Positions 7,573-15,494 of a stretch of DNA of 27,782 nucleotides are shown one piece after another. The first letter of the stretch is position 1. Every line of letters begins with the position of its first letter. Origin of the DNA: Syntrophaceae bacterium UBA6078 (GTDB lineage: Bacteria; Desulfobacterota; Syntrophia; Syntrophales; UBA2210); NCBI GenBank assembly GCA_002428735.1, contig DIXO01000022.1, forward strand, positions 1 through 27,782, read 5' to 3'. Both the position numbers and the translations under genes were made by a program. Below the pieces are notes generated by a model, which searched no databases, was not told where the DNA came from, and was given only the letters and a program-made list of their open reading frames with translations.

Positions 7573-9891
7573 ATGATCACCTTTCAATCACAAACAAACC
7601 AGAACGGCGCAACGACAAAGGCCCAGATAACCGAACTTGAGGAAAAACTCAATTTCAGCAAGGCCCTGCAGGATATCACCAATCGTATCCACGCCGCGAC
7701 TAACCTGAGGCAGATTCTTATTGACCTGCGAGACGATATCCTCAGCCTCTTCAAAGCCCGCTCCATTACCATATATGTGGCGGACCGGGAAACAAACGAG
7801 ATATATTCCATGTTTCTGGCGGGATCCCAACTGAAGGAAATCAGACTCCCCATGGATAACAGGAGCATAGCGGGTTATGTGGCCCACAATAAAAAGACCG
7901 CCAACATAGCCGACGCCTACGACGCCAGCGAACTGAAGAACATCTCCCCTGAACTGACCTTCGACTCGACCTGGGACAAGAGGTCTGGATTCAAGACCGC
8001 TCAGATCCTCGCCGTGCCGATCCTGCACGACGATACACTGATGGGGGTTATTCAGATCCTCAACAGAGAAGGAGGGGGACGATTCACTGAAGAGGATCAG
8101 AATTTTCTCAAGGAAATGGCCAACGTCCTCGGCACCGCCTTTTATAATCAGGAGCGGGTCAGCAGGAAGAGAAAAACCCGGTTTAATCATCTCCTGGCCC
8201 GCGGCCTGATCAAAGAGGAGGATCTTGAGAGGGCGTGGGCGGAAACGAAAAAGAACAGGGAAACGGTGGAATCCTACCTGATGAGAGAATGCAAGGTCTC
8301 GAAGGACGATATAGGCAAGTCGCTGGAAGACTTCTACAACTGCCGGTTCGTCCCTTTCAGCAGCACCTATCCGGTTCCCGCGGATCTCCTGAAAAATCTG
8401 AAGGAAGAGTACCTGCGGCGCGAGATGTGGATTCCCCTGGAGAGAAAAGACAGCAAAATCAGAGTGATCATAGACGACCCCAACAACGTCCTGAAGCAGG
8501 ATATGATCGAAAATCTGCTGAGAACACGAGCGGTTGAATACGATGTCGCCCTGTACGACGACATACTTAAATTCATCAATCACTTCTATCAGGGGGGCAG
8601 CACCACCGAATCGATCACCGACATCATCGATCGGCTTGATGAGGATGAAGAAGATCTTGAACCCGATGAAGAGAGGGTGACCGAATCCGACAGCGTCATC
8701 ATGCAGCTGGTGAACCGGATAATCAACGACGCATACGTGCGCGGGGCCTCGGATATTCACATCGAGCCAAACCTGTCAAAGAAAAACGTCGAGGTGCGAT
8801 ACCGGGTGGACGGCGATCTGGCAACGTATCAGACGGTTCCTTTCAGCTATCGCTCCGCCCTGATTTCGCGGATCAAGATCATGTCGAACCTTGACATCAC
8901 AGAGCGGAGGATGCCGCAGGACGGGAAGATAAAATTCAGGCGCTCAAAAGGAGAAGAGATTGAACTCCGCATTGCCACCATCCCCACGCAGGGGGGTGTG
9001 GAGGATGTGGTCATGCGCATCCTGGCAACCGGCGGAGAGGTCATGCGGCTTGAGGATATGGCCCTCTCCCCCTATAACTACAAGAACCTCTCCGAACTGC
9101 TCAAAAAACCTTATGGCATGATCCTCGCGGTCGGCCCCACGGGGTCAGGCAAGACGACTCTTCTCCACTCGGCCCTGCACCACATAAACAAACCGGAGAC
9201 CAAGATATGGACGGCGGAAGATCCCGTGGAGATCTCCCAGTACGGACTCAGGCAGGTACAGGTCAATCCAAAGATCGGGTTCGACTTTGCCAGCGCCATG
9301 CGGGCGTTTCTCAGGGCGGATCCGGATGTCATCATGGTGGGGGAGATGAGGGATTACGAAACGGCGAAGACAGGGGTGGAGGCATCGCTCACCGGTCACC
9401 TGGTGTTCAGCACCCTCCACACGAACAGCGCCCCCGAAACGATCGTGCGGCTGCTTGATATGGGGATCGACCCCCTTAATTTCGCGGATTCGATACTGGG
9501 CATCCTCGCCCAAAGGCTGGTCCGGACGCTCTGCAAAAAATGCAGAGAGAAATACCATCCCACACAAGACGAGTACGATGAACTGGCGGCAAGCTACGGG
9601 CAAGAGCTCTTTGCCCGGCTGAACATACCGTACAATGAGGGATTCACGATCTACCGGGCCAGAGGATGCGCCGAATGCGCAAATACCGGGTATAAGGGGA
9701 GGATGGGGGTCCACGAACTTCTTGTTGCCACGGATGAAATCAAGCGTCTCATCCAGAAGCACGAAAGTGTGGAGACCATGCGGAACATGGCGATCTCCCA
9801 GGGAATGTCAACCCTCCTCCAGGATGGGATCATGAAGGTGATACACGGACACACGGATTTCAGCCAGGTGCGGAGGGTGTGCATCAAGTAA
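7573..9891 (+). CDS. GAF domain fused to GspE/PilB-type secretion/pilus ATPase
   Basis: 772 aa. The order is a GAF sensor domain (about 25-195), an MshEN-type N-terminal domain (about 205-345), an acidic linker, then a hexameric type II secretion/type IV pilus assembly ATPase. ATPase motifs are Walker A GPTGSGKTT (521-529), Asp box around EDPVEI, Walker B VIMVGEMRD (about 586-594), His box FSTLHTN, and a tetracysteine zinc site with CKKC (about 654) and CAEC (about 699). The family usually runs 550-570 aa; the GAF domain explains the excess. The MshEN motif that binds cyclic di-GMP (RLGxxL) reads TRFNHLL here, so that ligand site looks degraded. No other pilus or secretion genes are in the window, so the machine it powers is unknown. 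It is divergent from the GAF adenylate cyclase. Confidence 0.93.
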   Translation: MITFQSQTNQNGATTKAQITELEEKLNFSKALQDITNRIHAATNLRQILIDLRDDILSLFKARSITIYVADRETNEIYSMFLAGSQLKEIRLPMDNRSIAGYVAHNKKTANIADAYDASELKNISPELTFDSTWDKRSGFKTAQILAVPILHDDTLMGVIQILNREGGGRFTEEDQNFLKEMANVLGTAFYNQERVSRKRKTRFNHLLARGLIKEEDLERAWAETKKNRETVESYLMRECKVSKDDIGKSLEDFYNCRFVPFSSTYPVPADLLKNLKEEYLRREMWIPLERKDSKIRVIIDDPNNVLKQDMIENLLRTRAVEYDVALYDDILKFINHFYQGGSTTESITDIIDRLDEDEEDLEPDEERVTESDSVIMQLVNRIINDAYVRGASDIHIEPNLSKKNVEVRYRVDGDLATYQTVPFSYRSALISRIKIMSNLDITERRMPQDGKIKFRRSKGEEIELRIATIPTQGGVEDVVMRILATGGEVMRLEDMALSPYNYKNLSELLKKPYGMILAVGPTGSGKTTLLHSALHHINKPETKIWTAEDPVEISQYGLRQVQVNPKIGFDFASAMRAFLRADPDVIMVGEMRDYETAKTGVEASLTGHLVFSTLHTNSAPETIVRLLDMGIDPLNFADSILGILAQRLVRTLCKKCREKYHPTQDEYDELAASYGQELFARLNIPYNEGFTIYRARGCAECANTGYKGRMGVHELLVATDEIKRLIQKHESVETMRNMAISQGMSTLLQDGIMKVIHGHTDFSQVRRVCIK

Positions 9892-9906
9892 TCCCGATTG
9901 TCACTC

Positions 9907-12882
9907 CTAGGACAGGGAAAGGACCATCCGTGCTGTATCGAATTCGGAAGCGTCGTTGATCTGAGAATCGAGAATAAAGATCCGTTCGTTTTCTATGTTT
10001 CCCTCCTTCAGCAGATACCCTTTGACCCGCTGCGCCCGCTGCGTCGCCAATTGCCGCAGGTCACTATCCTCGATCACCATGCCATCAACCAGCGCTTGTT
10101 TCATTTCTTGAACGGTGGCCACCGGCTTTTGTTGGCCCGCCTGTTTTCCTCCCCGCAGGGTTTCATAGGCCTTTGTCAGCAGGCGCTCATATTCTTCGCT
10201 GGATATGGTGATGGTCTCTTCATCGGCGGGGACCTTTTGATTGAGGGCGCGCAGTTCCTGGGCCTTCAATTTCTTGAGTTCTCTCATCATCCGTTTTTCC
10301 GCAAGCGCAGCCCGATCCGATGTCCGGTCGGCCACGCCCCTGATCTCAAAGCGAAGGGCCGGCCGTTCATAGAGCGCCCGGGCTATCGTATCGAGTTTCT
10401 GCAAGTGCTCCGGGGTCAATTCGGCGCTGCCGTAAGCGAAATCGATATGACTGATATCCTCTCCGCCGCCGAAGATACTGCCGAGAGCGGCAAAGGGTGA
10501 GGTAATTATCTTGGTGATCAGGTTGACAAGGGCATTTATCACAATCTTTCCGTAACTGAATTCGGGATCATTGATATTGCCCTTGACCGGCAGATCGATA
10601 TCGATATTCCCCTTGCGGTCTTTGAGAAGCGCGATGGCGAGAGACACGGGCAGCTTGGTGGCGGAAGGGCTTTCAACCCGCTCCCCCAGGGTCAGTTGAT
10701 TCAGGAAGAGTTTGTTCTTCCCCACGAGGTGATCCCCCTCCAGTTTGTACTGAAGATCAAGAGACATCTTCCCTTTTTCGATCGCGTACCCGGCGAATTT
10801 GCCCGAATACGGGGTCAAGGTTGTCAGTTCCATGTTTTTGAAAGAGAGCGCAATATCGACATATTTGGACGGGCTCAAGGGGTTGATCTTCCCTGTGATG
10901 CTGACAGGCGCATGCGTGTCCACGGCCCCCATGAGAGATACTTCCGCCCGCGCGGAAGGATCAGAGGACAGGCCCTTGATGGTACCGTTCAGATTCTGGA
11001 TGCCGGTGGCGAAGTTCGGCGTGAGGGAAAGATCGGCAAAATTTTGAGAACCATTTTCAATCCGAATGGTTCCAATTGTTATAGACACGGGGCCGCTCTC
11101 TTTCTCTGTCTCTTTCTCGGCGGAAGGCGGGGCGGTGTTTGACTCTTCACCCTTTTCCCGTGCGAAGACGGCGGCCAGATTCACGGTGCGGTCCGGGAAA
11201 ATGATAACCCTGGCATAGGGTCTGGTAAAAAGGATATCGGCAATGGTAAGGCTGGTGGGTGAAATATCCAATTCAATGCCGCTGAGCGCCAGGGATTTCC
11301 ATTTCAGGAGATCTTCGGAGCGCGCCCTGTCTCTGGCATCGAGCCCATCGACACGAAGATTCCCCCGGCAGATCATGAGAGGGGCACTGCCCTCCATACC
11401 GTTGTAGAGAATCGTGCCGTCAAAGCTCGCCGCTCCCCCCGCGATAGTCAGTTTCGCCACAGTATCAACGTAGGGTTGGAAGGGCTTCAGGGCGATGTCG
11501 GATACCGCAACGGCGAAATCGGCTTTCTGAGGATCGAGGCCTGCGCTTCCCTTCGCTTCGATTCGTCCCGTCTGATTGACCGTGAGCCGCAGGTCTATCT
11601 CCGCCTGTGAACCGCTGCGGTTGGTCAGATTTTTGATATGCAGATCAATCGGATCAAGGGCGATGCGAACGGGCACCGCGTTGGTCCGGTCTTCAAAGGT
11701 GATGCCGTAATCTTCCAGTGAAAGGGTGTCGATACCGATACGCCATGTCCCGTTTTTGTTCGCCCCCTCATCGTTCGGCTCAGGGGCAGCCGCATCACTC
11801 TGCTCCCCCGGCTGAGATGCGAACACCCTCTGGAAATTGATCCTTCCATCCTCCTCACGCCAGCCTGCTATGTCCGCGTGAGCGGAGGACAGGGAACCGA
11901 TCGACAGTGCCCGGTCTTCGAGGTTGAATCCCACGTTTTCACAGGTAAAGAGGGGGATTGCTATAAGTGCCTCCTGTGCGCCTTTTTCGCGCAGGTCAAC
12001 GTTTTTCAGTACGAGAGAACCCTCTTTCACCTCGAAATGGGTGCCGTTCTTTCCGGCGTCAAAGGTATAATCCAAAGCCACATCGGCGGACCCGTCCGCT
12101 ATCTCAAAATTGACCCGGTCACGAACATACTCCCATACCGTGCGCAGGGTGACACCGCGCAGCTCCAATTTTCCATGGGAGTGAAGAGGATTAACCGAAA
12201 CGGCCCCTTCCCCGTGTATTTCCCCTCCCGCGCCCAGGGTCGAGGCAAAGCTGAACCCCCCCGTATCATCCTGCCGGGTGCTGAAGTCCTCCAGTGACAG
12301 ACGGATGGGATAAATGTCCGCCTCAAAGGGAGTCGGCAGCGAACGGTCCAGAAAGGTGAGACGCCCCCGGTCAATCTCCAGGCGATGAATCAGCAGGGGA
12401 ACAATCCCCTTTTCCGTCGGGTTCTCGGCAGGGGAGATCTTTTCGGGGGCTGTTTCCGACGATTGATCCTTCCCTGCCGGCATCAGGGCCAGCCAGTTCA
12501 CGGACCCGTCGGGGAGGATTTTCACCAGCCCCTCCGGGCCGACCAGCCGAATGGCGGAGAATGTGAAGGTGCGGCGAAAAAGGGACGAGAGCTGGAAATT
12601 GATGTACAGCTCCTCGAAGCGAGCCACGGTCTCCCCGTCGTGGTTCATATCGAAGCCCTTGATATCCAAAGACAGCGCGAAGGGATTGACACCCACGTCA
12701 GCTACCGTCGCCGTCACGCCAAGGGCATGGGAGACACCCTCCTCCAGTTTCGATTTGAGAATCGGCGGCGCCACCAGAAATCCGGCGGCGGCGTAGAGAA
12801 TCACGAGAACGGCCACAACCGCGGCCGTCATGGTAACCGCGCCGTATTTTTTCTTTTCTTTTCCCTCGGTGTGATCTTTCAT
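9907..12882 (-). CDS. Large AsmA-like DUF748 envelope protein
   Basis: 991 aa. A short Lys-rich cytoplasmic N-terminus is followed by one transmembrane anchor (about 15-38), and the rest is predicted to be periplasmic. The early sequence (LGVTATVADVGVNPFALSL, then a GPEGLVKILPDGSVNW stretch) is typical of the DUF748 family, which is related to AsmA/YhdP-like proteins. The long middle is repetitive beta-type sequence. Near the C-terminus (about 808-860) an AYGSAELTPEHLQKLDTIA stretch resembles OmpA-family peptidoglycan-associated domains. AsmA-like proteins are implicated in envelope lipid transport, but the role of DUF748 is not settled and I do not assign one. GGAGGG lies 6 nt before the ATG. 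A good promoter is visible about 170 nt upstream, and part of its leader is repeated at 16399-16449. The end is 15 bp from the convergent ATPase gene. Confidence 0.88.
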   Translation of the reverse strand: MKDHTEGKEKKKYGAVTMTAAVVAVLVILYAAAGFLVAPPILKSKLEEGVSHALGVTATVADVGVNPFALSLDIKGFDMNHDGETVARFEELYINFQLSSLFRRTFTFSAIRLVGPEGLVKILPDGSVNWLALMPAGKDQSSETAPEKISPAENPTEKGIVPLLIHRLEIDRGRLTFLDRSLPTPFEADIYPIRLSLEDFSTRQDDTGGFSFASTLGAGGEIHGEGAVSVNPLHSHGKLELRGVTLRTVWEYVRDRVNFEIADGSADVALDYTFDAGKNGTHFEVKEGSLVLKNVDLREKGAQEALIAIPLFTCENVGFNLEDRALSIGSLSSAHADIAGWREEDGRINFQRVFASQPGEQSDAAAPEPNDEGANKNGTWRIGIDTLSLEDYGITFEDRTNAVPVRIALDPIDLHIKNLTNRSGSQAEIDLRLTVNQTGRIEAKGSAGLDPQKADFAVAVSDIALKPFQPYVDTVAKLTIAGGAASFDGTILYNGMEGSAPLMICRGNLRVDGLDARDRARSEDLLKWKSLALSGIELDISPTSLTIADILFTRPYARVIIFPDRTVNLAAVFAREKGEESNTAPPSAEKETEKESGPVSITIGTIRIENGSQNFADLSLTPNFATGIQNLNGTIKGLSSDPSARAEVSLMGAVDTHAPVSITGKINPLSPSKYVDIALSFKNMELTTLTPYSGKFAGYAIEKGKMSLDLQYKLEGDHLVGKNKLFLNQLTLGERVESPSATKLPVSLAIALLKDRKGNIDIDLPVKGNINDPEFSYGKIVINALVNLITKIITSPFAALGSIFGGGEDISHIDFAYGSAELTPEHLQKLDTIARALYERPALRFEIRGVADRTSDRAALAEKRMMRELKKLKAQELRALNQKVPADEETITISSEEYERLLTKAYETLRGGKQAGQQKPVATVQEMKQALVDGMVIEDSDLRQLATQRAQRVKGYLLKEGNIENERIFILDSQINDASEFDTARMVLSLS

Positions 12883-12889
12883 GATGAAC

Positions 12890-12940
12890 CCTCCTCCTGA
12901 TACGGCTGTGAAGAAACAGACTTACGCCCGTACCCTTCCC
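12890..12940. repeat. 51-bp direct repeat, copy 1 (DUF748 leader)
   Basis: This segment starts CCTCCTCCTGATACGGCTGT and is the reverse complement of the ribosome-binding region of the DUF748 gene. It matches 16399-16449 in the same orientation: the first 30 bases are identical and 46 of 51 overall. Both copies adjoin GAATTCCGGGG-type REP-like sequence on the side facing the island. Confidence 0.85.
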
Positions 12941-13053
12941 CCGGAATTCCCCCGGAATTCCGGTTCGGGATCAATCCCGTGATATACGTTGTCCAGACAA
13001 GAGCATTTTTTACGCTTCGCTTATCGATGATGACTGAAGGAATAACCAGGCAG

Positions 13054-13082
13054 ATTATATGTCATAATCGAACCCGCATCAA
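13054..13082 (-). promoter_or_regulatory. Candidate sigma70 promoter for the DUF748 gene
   Basis: On the - strand TTGATG (13082-13077) is followed after exactly 17 nt by TATAAT (13059-13054), a perfect -10 element. It would give a leader of roughly 160 nt before the ATG at 12882, which includes the repeated 51-bp segment. Prediction by eye. Confidence 0.6.
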
Positions 13083-13218
13083 GCAGACCGTGGACCCAAG
13101 CTAATCAAGACGGGTTTCCGCGGCCTGTACGCCATGTGAGGAATTCCTGCAATAACCTCTTTTCCATGGCCGGAAGGTCGGAAAACAGGTGACACCAAGT
13201 GGCGTCGAGGACATACGG

Positions 13219-13740
13219 TTACCGCTTTCGCACACGGGGAATCCACATGGGCACCTCCCGCATGTACCGCTCATAATCCTCCCCGAAACGGGCGAGGAGG
13301 AGTTGCTCCTCGTGGCGCGAGATGTAGTGCAGAAAGGCAATCGCGGCAAGGAGGACGCCCGCGGCGGCGAGCGACAGGCTCAGCACCAGGCAGCCGGAGT
13401 AGAGCAGTATCTCGCTCAGGTATATGGGATGGCGGACACGGGAGAAGACGCCCTCCCGGATCACCCCCGGGACCTCCCGTTTCTCGGCGAAAACGATGGC
13501 CAGCCCTGTTCGTGCGAGGTATCCGGCCACCACCAGCACGACGCATCCCAGAGGCACCCGTACCCAGAGCGGCACAAGATCGTTGAGAACGGTGGTGTAC
13601 TGCAGGAAGAAGGTGTCGAGGACCCATACCGCGGCAAAGAGGAGCGCCAAGATCGCCTGTCCCGCGTCACCAGTCTCGTGCTCCCCGGCGAGATCGTCCC
13701 TCCCTTTGTGATGCTCCCACCACGTCTGTCTCAACCCCAT
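13219..13740 (-). CDS. Isoprenylcysteine carboxyl methyltransferase/PEMT-like membrane protein
   Basis: 173 aa with three to four hydrophobic segments (about 27-46, 56-78, 108-140). The C-terminal half has the signature of the ICMT/phospholipid-methyltransferase family: EGVFSRVRHPIYLSEI, where the RHP and nearby residues bind S-adenosylmethionine, and then HEEQLLLARFGEDYERYMREVPMWIP. Bacterial members are integral inner-membrane methyltransferases of mostly unknown substrate; true prenylcysteine substrates are not expected in bacteria. GGAGGG is 8 nt before the ATG. It lies at the edge of the accessory island and its immediate neighbours give no clue to the substrate. The final stretch is basic (IPRVRKR), as in relatives. 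Confidence 0.83.
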   Translation of the reverse strand: MGLRQTWWEHHKGRDDLAGEHETGDAGQAILALLFAAVWVLDTFFLQYTTVLNDLVPLWVRVPLGCVVLVVAGYLARTGLAIVFAEKREVPGVIREGVFSRVRHPIYLSEILLYSGCLVLSLSLAAAGVLLAAIAFLHYISRHEEQLLLARFGEDYERYMREVPMWIPRVRKR

Positions 13741-13804
13741 CGGGTATTCCCTCCTTCACCATGCAAAGCCGGACTATAGGAATTCCCTCAAAACCCATCT
13801 CGAC

Positions 13805-13911
13805 GAATTCCGGGGACAGTATACTTAATTATGTGTCAACTTCTAAGATCTCGCTGAGGAATTCCGGGGACAGTATACTTAATTATGTGTCAACTTCTAA
13901 GATCTCGCTGA
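13805..13911. repeat. Tandem duplication of the RAYT element end (2 x 53 bp)
   Basis: Two identical 53-bp units (13805-13857 and 13859-13911) are separated by one base. Each starts GAATTCC, contains GGGGACAGTATACTTAATT (13812-13830 and 13866-13884) and ends GATCTCGCTGA. The inner unit contains the stop and last codons of the transposase gene; the outer unit is a detached copy of the same end. Confidence 0.93.
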
Positions 13912-14573
13912 TCTCTCGCTTTCTTTTTCGGACCTGGTTTTTGTTTCCGCAAAATCCTGTTAGCTGCATTTTCTATTTTGTTGATAAAATGTTCATCACC
14001 AAGCGGCCTGCCCGTTCGTTCATGGCGTTTCAGTTTGTAATATTCTTCCTCACCAATTCCTTCCTGTAAAAAAACCCGCCAATCAGGAACTAAATCTAAT
14101 AACGGCTTAACCGTAACAAGTGAATTATCTTGACCCAAAACGTGGCTTTTTGCACTACTCCATTCATAAGATAAAGGGTCTTGTGTCATATTTGCCCGGA
14201 CAGGATTCAATTCCACGTACCGCGCAGCTGTCAATAAATAGTTTTCATTCATTGGAAATGAAGCAAATCTCTCCTGCCATAAATGACCACGCCAATTGTG
14301 ACGGAAATTTATAGCGCGGGTATAACGGCGATGAGCCTCACCTATTGCCTGTCTCAGGTTTTCCGGTTCCTGCGGTACGGCTATCAGGTGAACATGGTTG
14401 CTCATCAGGCAATATGCCCAAACCTCTACGCCATGCAGTTTGCAGGAAACTGATAACAACGAAATATATTCCTGGTAATCGCTTTCGTTGAAAAAAGTAT
14501 CCTGCCGTCTGTTGCCTCGCTGGGTAATATGATGTGGTATCCCCGGCACAACTACTCTTGCCATTCTCGCCAT
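13890..14573 (-). CDS. REP-associated tyrosine transposase (RAYT, Y1_Tnp domain)
   Basis: 227 aa, single-strand-specific DNA transposase of the IS200/IS605-related Y1 family. The N-terminus VVPGIPHHITQRGN is typical. The metal-binding HUH motif is H60-V-H62 in SNHVHLI, and the catalytic tyrosine is Y119 in AARYVELNPVRA. The C-terminus is basic (KPGPKKKARDQRD). The length fits RAYT proteins with a C-terminal extension. The ORF looks intact. The last seven to eight codons and the stop lie inside the 53-bp terminal repeat, so the element end and the protein end overlap. The ribosome site is weak; ATG at 14573 or the fourth codon (14564) are both possible starts. RAYTs act on REP palindromes in trans and are usually domesticated rather than freely mobile. 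Confidence 0.93.
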   Translation of the reverse strand: MARMARVVVPGIPHHITQRGNRRQDTFFNESDYQEYISLLSVSCKLHGVEVWAYCLMSNHVHLIAVPQEPENLRQAIGEAHRRYTRAINFRHNWRGHLWQERFASFPMNENYLLTAARYVELNPVRANMTQDPLSYEWSSAKSHVLGQDNSLVTVKPLLDLVPDWRVFLQEGIGEEEYYKLKRHERTGRPLGDEHFINKIENAANRILRKQKPGPKKKARDQRDLRS

Positions 14574-14607
14574 GTAATTTACCTACAAAAACCATCTGGC
14601 AATGTCA

Positions 14608-14628
14608 ATAATTAAGTATACTGTCCCC
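14608..14628. repeat. Right 21-bp inverted repeat of the RAYT element
   Basis: Exact reverse complement of 13866-13886. It is followed outward by three TGAATTACCC copies (14629-14660), which resemble the GAATTCC flank at the other end with small changes. Confidence 0.88.
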
Positions 14629-14802
14629 TGAATTACCCTGTGAATTACCCTGAATTACCCCAGGGTGTCTGTCCATTCTTAAACAGGGCAGACCGGTCGC
14701 ACAGCGGCGTAAGAGACCCTCAATATGTGTTTGTAGCAGGCTCCCGGAGCCCAGCACGCTTCCAGAAATGAAGCCGGGTTTTTCAACCTGTCAAAGAGCA
14801 GA

Positions 14803-14823
14803 AGGGGAAAATGCTTTTCCCCT
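14803..14823 (-). terminator. Hairpin downstream of the - strand gene pair, possible terminator
   Basis: AGGGGAAAA and TTTTCCCCT form a perfect 9-bp stem with a 3-nt loop, about 55 nt beyond the stop of the secreted-protein gene on the - strand. The stem is A/U-rich at its top and the following - strand bases (TCTGCTCTTTG) are only partly T-rich, so intrinsic termination is likely but not certain. Confidence 0.5.
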
Positions 14824-14878
14824 CTATGGATTCTTTTGCCTCTTGACAAAGGGGCGGCTCATATGTGTTGGGATCTTT

Positions 14879-15445
14879 TTATTTCATCCAATCAACAACA
14901 CCTTTCAGAAAATCTTCCCGTAGGGTGTGTAAAAAGACCTCATTTTCAATTTCACTGGAAATTCTGATTTTGATGATCTGGTTCTTCCGACCGAAAACAT
15001 AGAGTATTGACATCAAATCCTCTCCTTTTTCCTGACAAGAAAAGGATGCCGTTAGCGCTGAGATAAGTTTCGTTTCTGGATCGAGAATTGTCGTTGATGT
15101 GGTCAATTCGGAAGTGAGCTTAAAGTACCCCTGTCGCGCTGCCTCACGGATGTCAGCCTGCGCCATATCAAACGCTTGCTGGACTACATTGGACTCTATT
15201 CCATCCGGAATGATCTTGATTCCCATGCGGTAAATGTAAACGGTGGCTTTGATCCCTGGACGGTTGTAGTAAATAGTTGTGCCAAGCCCTGAATATTTGG
15301 GTTCGTTGTCAATGACCTTGGTCTTATTTAAATCTCCCAAATTAGCTGGGATTTCTAGTGTGCTATTTGGATCTTTCTCTGCAAAGGCGGCGGTAAAGCA
15401 AAACAGACAACATACGACAGCGACTATGGAAATGAAAAATCTCAT
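14879..15445 (-). CDS. Secreted (periplasmic) protein of unknown function
   Basis: 188 aa. The N-terminus MRFFISIVAVVCCLFCF followed by AAFA-EKD is a standard Sec signal peptide with cleavage about residue 23. An in-frame ATG six codons upstream exists, but AAAGGAA is correctly spaced (about 5-6 nt) for the ATG at 15445. The mature part is about 165 residues of mixed alpha/beta sequence with a single Cys and no motif I recognise; its C-terminus (LREDFLKGVVDWMK) is intact. The HNH-like gene ends 49 bp upstream, so the two are probably cotranscribed. Position inside the accessory island suggests a horizontally acquired or strain-variable gene. The function is not inferable from sequence. Confidence 0.8.
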   Translation of the reverse strand: MRFFISIVAVVCCLFCFTAAFAEKDPNSTLEIPANLGDLNKTKVIDNEPKYSGLGTTIYYNRPGIKATVYIYRMGIKIIPDGIESNVVQQAFDMAQADIREAARQGYFKLTSELTTSTTILDPETKLISALTASFSCQEKGEDLMSILYVFGRKNQIIKIRISSEIENEVFLHTLREDFLKGVVDWMK

Positions 15446-15494
15446 TTCATCTGTTCCTTTCATCCCAACATGTGAAGAAATCTGTTATGTTTGT

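Larger units (their letters stand above)
12883..13218. other. 336-bp non-coding region upstream of the DUF748 gene
   Basis: No ORF here looks real. It holds the DUF748 leader with a 51-bp segment repeated at 16399-16449, then two tandem copies of CCGGAATTCC (12941-12950 and 12952-12961) that match the outer end of the REP-like repeats at 13805 and 16361. A small hairpin CGGGA-TCAA-TCCCG follows at about 12966-12979, and then the - strand promoter at 13054-13082. Confidence 0.6.
13859..14628 (-). mobile_element. RAYT (REP-associated Y1 transposase) element
   Basis: A single Y1/HUH transposase gene is bounded by perfect 21-bp inverted repeats at 13866-13886 and 14608-14628, whose core reads GGGGACAGTATACTTAATT on the left in + orientation. 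The outer flanks are GAATTCC on the left and TGAATTACCC repeats on the right. An end duplication lies at 13805-13857 and a solitary copy of the left end at 16361-16386. The exact cleavage sites cannot be placed from sequence alone. Confidence 0.8.
14574..14878. other. 305-bp gap between RAYT and the secreted-protein gene
   Basis: No gene seen. It contains the right inverted repeat of the RAYT element (14608-14628), three copies of TGAATTACCC (14629-14638, 14641-14650, 14651-14660), a GGCTC-CCG-GAGCC hairpin near 14733 and a strong hairpin at 14803-14823. Confidence 0.6.

Noticed and set aside
8367..9762. Long - strand frames inside the GAF-ATPase gene
   Set aside because: They are antisense shadows of a clearly recognised + strand gene with intact motifs, caused by high GC.
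13101..13218. Possible C-terminal part of a small - strand ORF (13101-13349)
   Set aside because: It mostly overlaps the methyltransferase-like gene in another frame and lacks a ribosome site or family features.
13805..13911. CRISPR-like repeat
   Set aside because: Only two units with a single base between them and no spacers; the unit is the end of the RAYT element.
14728..14800. Structured RNA suspected from GGCTC-CCG-GAGCC and GCTTC-GAAGC hairpins
   Set aside because: Stems are only 5 bp and I cannot match them to any RNA family.
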